Origin: Victivallales bacterium
Lineage (GTDB): Bacteria > Verrucomicrobiota > Lentisphaeria > Oligosphaerales > Oligosphaeraceae
Direction: 5' to 3'
Length of the DNA: 7,469 nt
Assembly: GCA_900769285.1 (NCBI GenBank)
Contig: CAAGGB010000286.1
Coordinates: 1 to 7,469, forward strand
This document shows positions 6,066-7,469 of this stretch, in pieces. The translations under genes and the position numbers were made by a program. Below the pieces are notes generated by a model, which saw only the letters and a program-made list of their open reading frames with translations, had not been told where the DNA came from and did no database searches. Within the stretch, counting starts at the first letter, position 1. Every line of letters begins with the position of its first letter.

Positions 6066-6099
6066 GGCGGGAGGCGCGGTTATTGGCGCGTCTCCCGCC
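6066..6099 (-). terminator. Hairpin directly after ilvE, no U-tract
   Basis: Eight perfect pairs (GGCGGGAG 6066-6073 with CTCCCGCC 6092-6099), one mismatch, then four more pairs close a loop around GTTATTGG. The stem starts 17 nt after the ilvE stop codon, a normal place for a terminator. The bases after it on the minus strand (ACGTTATCCCC) are not T-rich, so it is a hairpin-only terminator or 3'-end stabiliser at best. Confidence 0.6.
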
Positions 6100-6116
6100 T
6101 GGCGCGTGGTGTGCGC

Positions 6117-7127
6117 CTAGATTTCGACCATCCAGCCGAACGGGTCGGGGCGCTCGCCCCACTGGATGCCGGTGTAGGCGTCGTAGAGCTTCTGGAGGGT
6201 TGGGCCGCAGCCCTCGCGGGGGCCGACCTGGATGACGCGCTCGCCGCGGACGATCTCGTTGACGGGGGTGATGACGACGGCGGTGCCGCAGGCGGCGACC
6301 TCCTTGAAGTCGGGAATCTCGTCGAAGAGGACGGGTCGGACCTCGACGGGCATACCGAGGAGGGCGGCGACCTTCTGGAGGCCGTCGTTGGTGACGCTGG
6401 GGAGGATGGAGTGCGACTTGGGTGTGACGTAGGCGCCCTTGGCGTCGATGGCGAGGAAGTTGGAGGTGCCGAACTCGTCGACGTACTTGTGCTCGGCGGC
6501 GTCGAGGTAGAGGTCGACGGGGAAGCCGCGGTCGTGGGCGATCTTGTGCGGGAGGAGCGATGCGGCGTAGTTGCCGCCCATCTTGATCATGCCGGTGCCA
6601 TGGGGCGCGGCGCGGTCGTAGTCGTCGAAGACGATGGCGCGGACGGGCTTGAGGCCGCCGCGGTAGTAGGCGCCGACGGGTGTGACGAGGATGATGAGGG
6701 TGTACTCGTCGGCGGCGTTGACGCCGATCTGGACGCCGGTGCCGAAGAGGACGGGGCGGATGTAGAGGGTGGCGCCCAGGCCGTACGGGGGCACATAGTC
6801 GATGTTGGCGCGGACGACGCGGCGGACGCCGTCGAGGAAGAGCTCCTCGGGGACCTCGGCCATGCAGATGCGTCGGGCGGAGGCGGAGATGCGTCGGGCG
6901 TTCATCTCGGGGCGGAAGACGCGGACGGTGCCGTCCTTCCAGCGGTAGGCCTTGAGCCCCTCGAACGCGGCCTGGCCGTAGTGGAGGACGGTCGCGCCGA
7001 TGTGGATGTTGATGTGCGGGTCGGTGACGAGCTCGCCGCCGTCCCACTTGCCGTCACGCCAGGTGTAGCGGATGTGGCAGGCCGTCGGCATGTAGCCGAA
7101 GCCCAGTTTTGACCAGTCGATGTCCAT
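6117..7127 (-). CDS. ilvE: Branched-chain amino acid aminotransferase (type II)
   Basis: The 336-residue protein is a fold-type IV, pyridoxal-phosphate aminotransferase that interconverts Leu, Ile and Val with their 2-oxo acids, using glutamate/2-oxoglutarate, in the cytoplasm. Class IV landmarks are present: HYGQAAFEGLKAYRW at 49-63, PYGLGATLYIRPVLFGTG at 114-131, the PLP-binding lysine in MIKMGGNY (K182), and EFGTSNF at 218-224, whose glutamate contacts the cofactor. The opening FGYMPTACHIRYTW and the K-x-G-G-N-Y form match the longer, eukaryote-like type II subfamily rather than the E. coli IlvE type. I chose the ATG at 7127, with GGAGAG ten bases upstream. The frame stays open further upstream to a TTG at 7259, but that stretch is non-conserved leader. 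No other Ile/Val or Leu biosynthesis gene is nearby, so it appears to be a single-gene unit with its own promoter. Confidence 0.95.
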   Translation of the reverse strand: MDIDWSKLGFGYMPTACHIRYTWRDGKWDGGELVTDPHINIHIGATVLHYGQAAFEGLKAYRWKDGTVRVFRPEMNARRISASARRICMAEVPEELFLDGVRRVVRANIDYVPPYGLGATLYIRPVLFGTGVQIGVNAADEYTLIILVTPVGAYYRGGLKPVRAIVFDDYDRAAPHGTGMIKMGGNYAASLLPHKIAHDRGFPVDLYLDAAEHKYVDEFGTSNFLAIDAKGAYVTPKSHSILPSVTNDGLQKVAALLGMPVEVRPVLFDEIPDFKEVAACGTAVVITPVNEIVRGERVIQVGPREGCGPTLQKLYDAYTGIQWGERPDPFGWMVEI

Positions 7128-7133
7128 AGGAAT

Positions 7134-7214
7134 GCGTCTCTCCAGTGCCGCGCCGTTGACGCCCTCCCGCCCGTGCGCGGCCGACGGGCGGGAGGCAACC
7201 CCGTCTGGGGTGCC
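7134..7214 (-). promoter_or_regulatory. Structured ilvE leader with three adjacent inverted repeats
   Basis: In transcript order: a stem at 7214-7194 (GGCACCCC with GGGGTTGCC, one bulged base, loop AGAC); a perfect 11-bp stem at 7195-7163 (arms 7163-7173 and 7185-7195, 11-base loop); and a 5-bp stem at 7162-7134 (GCGTC/GACGC) that holds most of the GGAGAG ribosome binding site in its loop. The first two stems share two bases. The leader has no ATG or GTG, no run of Leu, Ile or Val codons, and no T-tract after a stem, so it is not a classical amino-acid attenuator. It may regulate translation or RNA stability; equally, the strong stem may be the 3'-end hairpin of the upstream gene. Confidence 0.45.
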
Positions 7215-7238
7215 GTGACTGCTTGCTTGAAACCCTAT

Positions 7239-7266
7239 AATATACAGGCTTCGCGGCAAAACTCAA
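7239..7266 (-). promoter_or_regulatory. Sigma70-like promoter of ilvE overlapping the upstream stop codon
   Basis: On the minus strand TTGAGT (7266-7261, 4 of 6 matches to TTGACA) is followed after 16 bases by TATATT (7244-7239, 5 of 6 matches to TATAAT). The TGA inside the -35 hexamer is the stop codon of the upstream gene. The -10 lies in an AT-rich patch that stands out from the surroundings. Transcription would start near 7232, giving a leader of about 105 nt. Confidence 0.6.
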
Positions 7267-7469
7267 AGGCCGTCGGCGAGGCGCGTCAGGTGCGCCTCGC
7301 CGGGGGCGAGCTCGCGTGGCTCGCCGCCGGCGACCGTCACGCGGCAGGGTGCGTCGGAGGCGTTGAGGACGAGGGCGTGGAGGCTGCCGTCGAGGGCGCG
7401 GGCGACGCAGGAGAGGAGCGCGGCGGGGTCGCCGCCGTCGGCGACGGCGATGGCGTCGTCGTGGTGCTC
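7263..7469 (-). CDS. C-terminal fragment of an unrecognised protein, possibly a glycoside hydrolase
   Basis: Only the last 68 codons are in the window; the gene begins beyond the right edge. The frame has strong GC-rich codon bias and ends at TGA (7265-7263). The segment LHALVLNASDAPCRVTVAGG (residues 31-50 of the fragment), followed by EPRELAPGEAHLTRL, resembles the small beta-sandwich that closes many carbohydrate-active enzymes, such as alpha-amylase-like and beta-galactosidase-like proteins, where a strand ending in 'LN-x-S/D' is followed by a short valine-rich strand. That is an analogy of pattern, not a family identification, and the catalytic part is not visible. Confidence 0.65.
   Translation of the reverse strand, partial: EHHDDAIAVADGGDPAALLSCVARALDGSLHALVLNASDAPCRVTVAGGEPRELAPGEAHLTRLADGL

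Noticed and set aside
5894..6116. CRISPR-like or mobile-element ends in the dyad-rich region
   Set aside because: The inverted repeats are nested or isolated, not regularly spaced direct repeats, and there is no transposase or target-site duplication.
6111..7112. Plus-strand open frame of about 333 codons opposite ilvE
   Set aside because: It lies wholly antisense to a clear aminotransferase gene and gives an Asp/Val/Gly/Ala-rich sequence without domains.
7128..7238. Leader-peptide attenuator upstream of ilvE
   Set aside because: The leader has no ATG or GTG, no cluster of branched-chain amino acid codons, and no stem followed by a U-tract.
7128..7259. N-terminal extension of IlvE to a TTG at 7259
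   Set aside because: The added 44 residues match nothing in the family and cover the predicted promoter -10 and leader stems; the ATG at 7127 has a proper ribosome binding site.

Overview
The window is GC-rich bacterial DNA (roughly two thirds G+C by eye). Every gene I can support lies on the minus strand, so transcription runs from high to low coordinates. Seven complete genes and one partial gene are packed with short gaps. No stretch longer than about 225 bases lacks a gene, and I see no tRNA, rRNA, CRISPR array, insertion sequence or phage gene. The taxon cannot be fixed from the sequence. GC-rich codons, patchy Shine-Dalgarno use, a Gfo/Idh/MocA oxidoreductase beside an ECF sigma factor, and a eukaryote-like (type II) branched-chain aminotransferase would suit a PVC-group bacterium (Lentisphaerota, Verrucomicrobiota or Planctomycetota), but this is a weak inference.

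Layout in the direction of transcription (right to left): (1) the last 68 codons of an unrecognised protein, possibly the C-terminal beta-sandwich of a carbohydrate-active enzyme; (2) ilvE, with a sigma70-like promoter overlapping the upstream stop codon and a leader of about 105 nt containing three adjacent inverted repeats; (3) a 223-bp intergenic region full of dyad symmetry: a long hairpin after ilvE, a nested 55-bp dyad, and a perfect 16-bp palindrome that contains an ECF-type GGAAC element; (4) an overlapping three-gene block of ECF sigma factor, membrane anti-sigma factor with a HxxxCxxC zinc motif, and a secreted coiled-coil protein of unknown family; (5) 41 nt later, a Gfo/Idh/MocA-type oxidoreductase with a strong ribosome binding site, probably in the same transcript; (6) a long hairpin without a U-tract; (7) a promoter with a perfect TATAAT, then prfC (release factor 3) and rsmG (16S rRNA m7G methyltransferase), a translation/ribosome pair; (8) an 89-bp (A8G)n simple repeat at the left edge, directly after the rsmG stop.

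The part most likely to be undescribed is the sigma/anti-sigma/secreted coiled-coil/oxidoreductase cluster with its structured upstream region. It looks like a cell-envelope signalling unit: the anti-sigma factor would hold the sigma factor at the inner membrane, and the coiled-coil protein is placed where a periplasmic co-sensor would be. The other genes are ordinary housekeeping functions.
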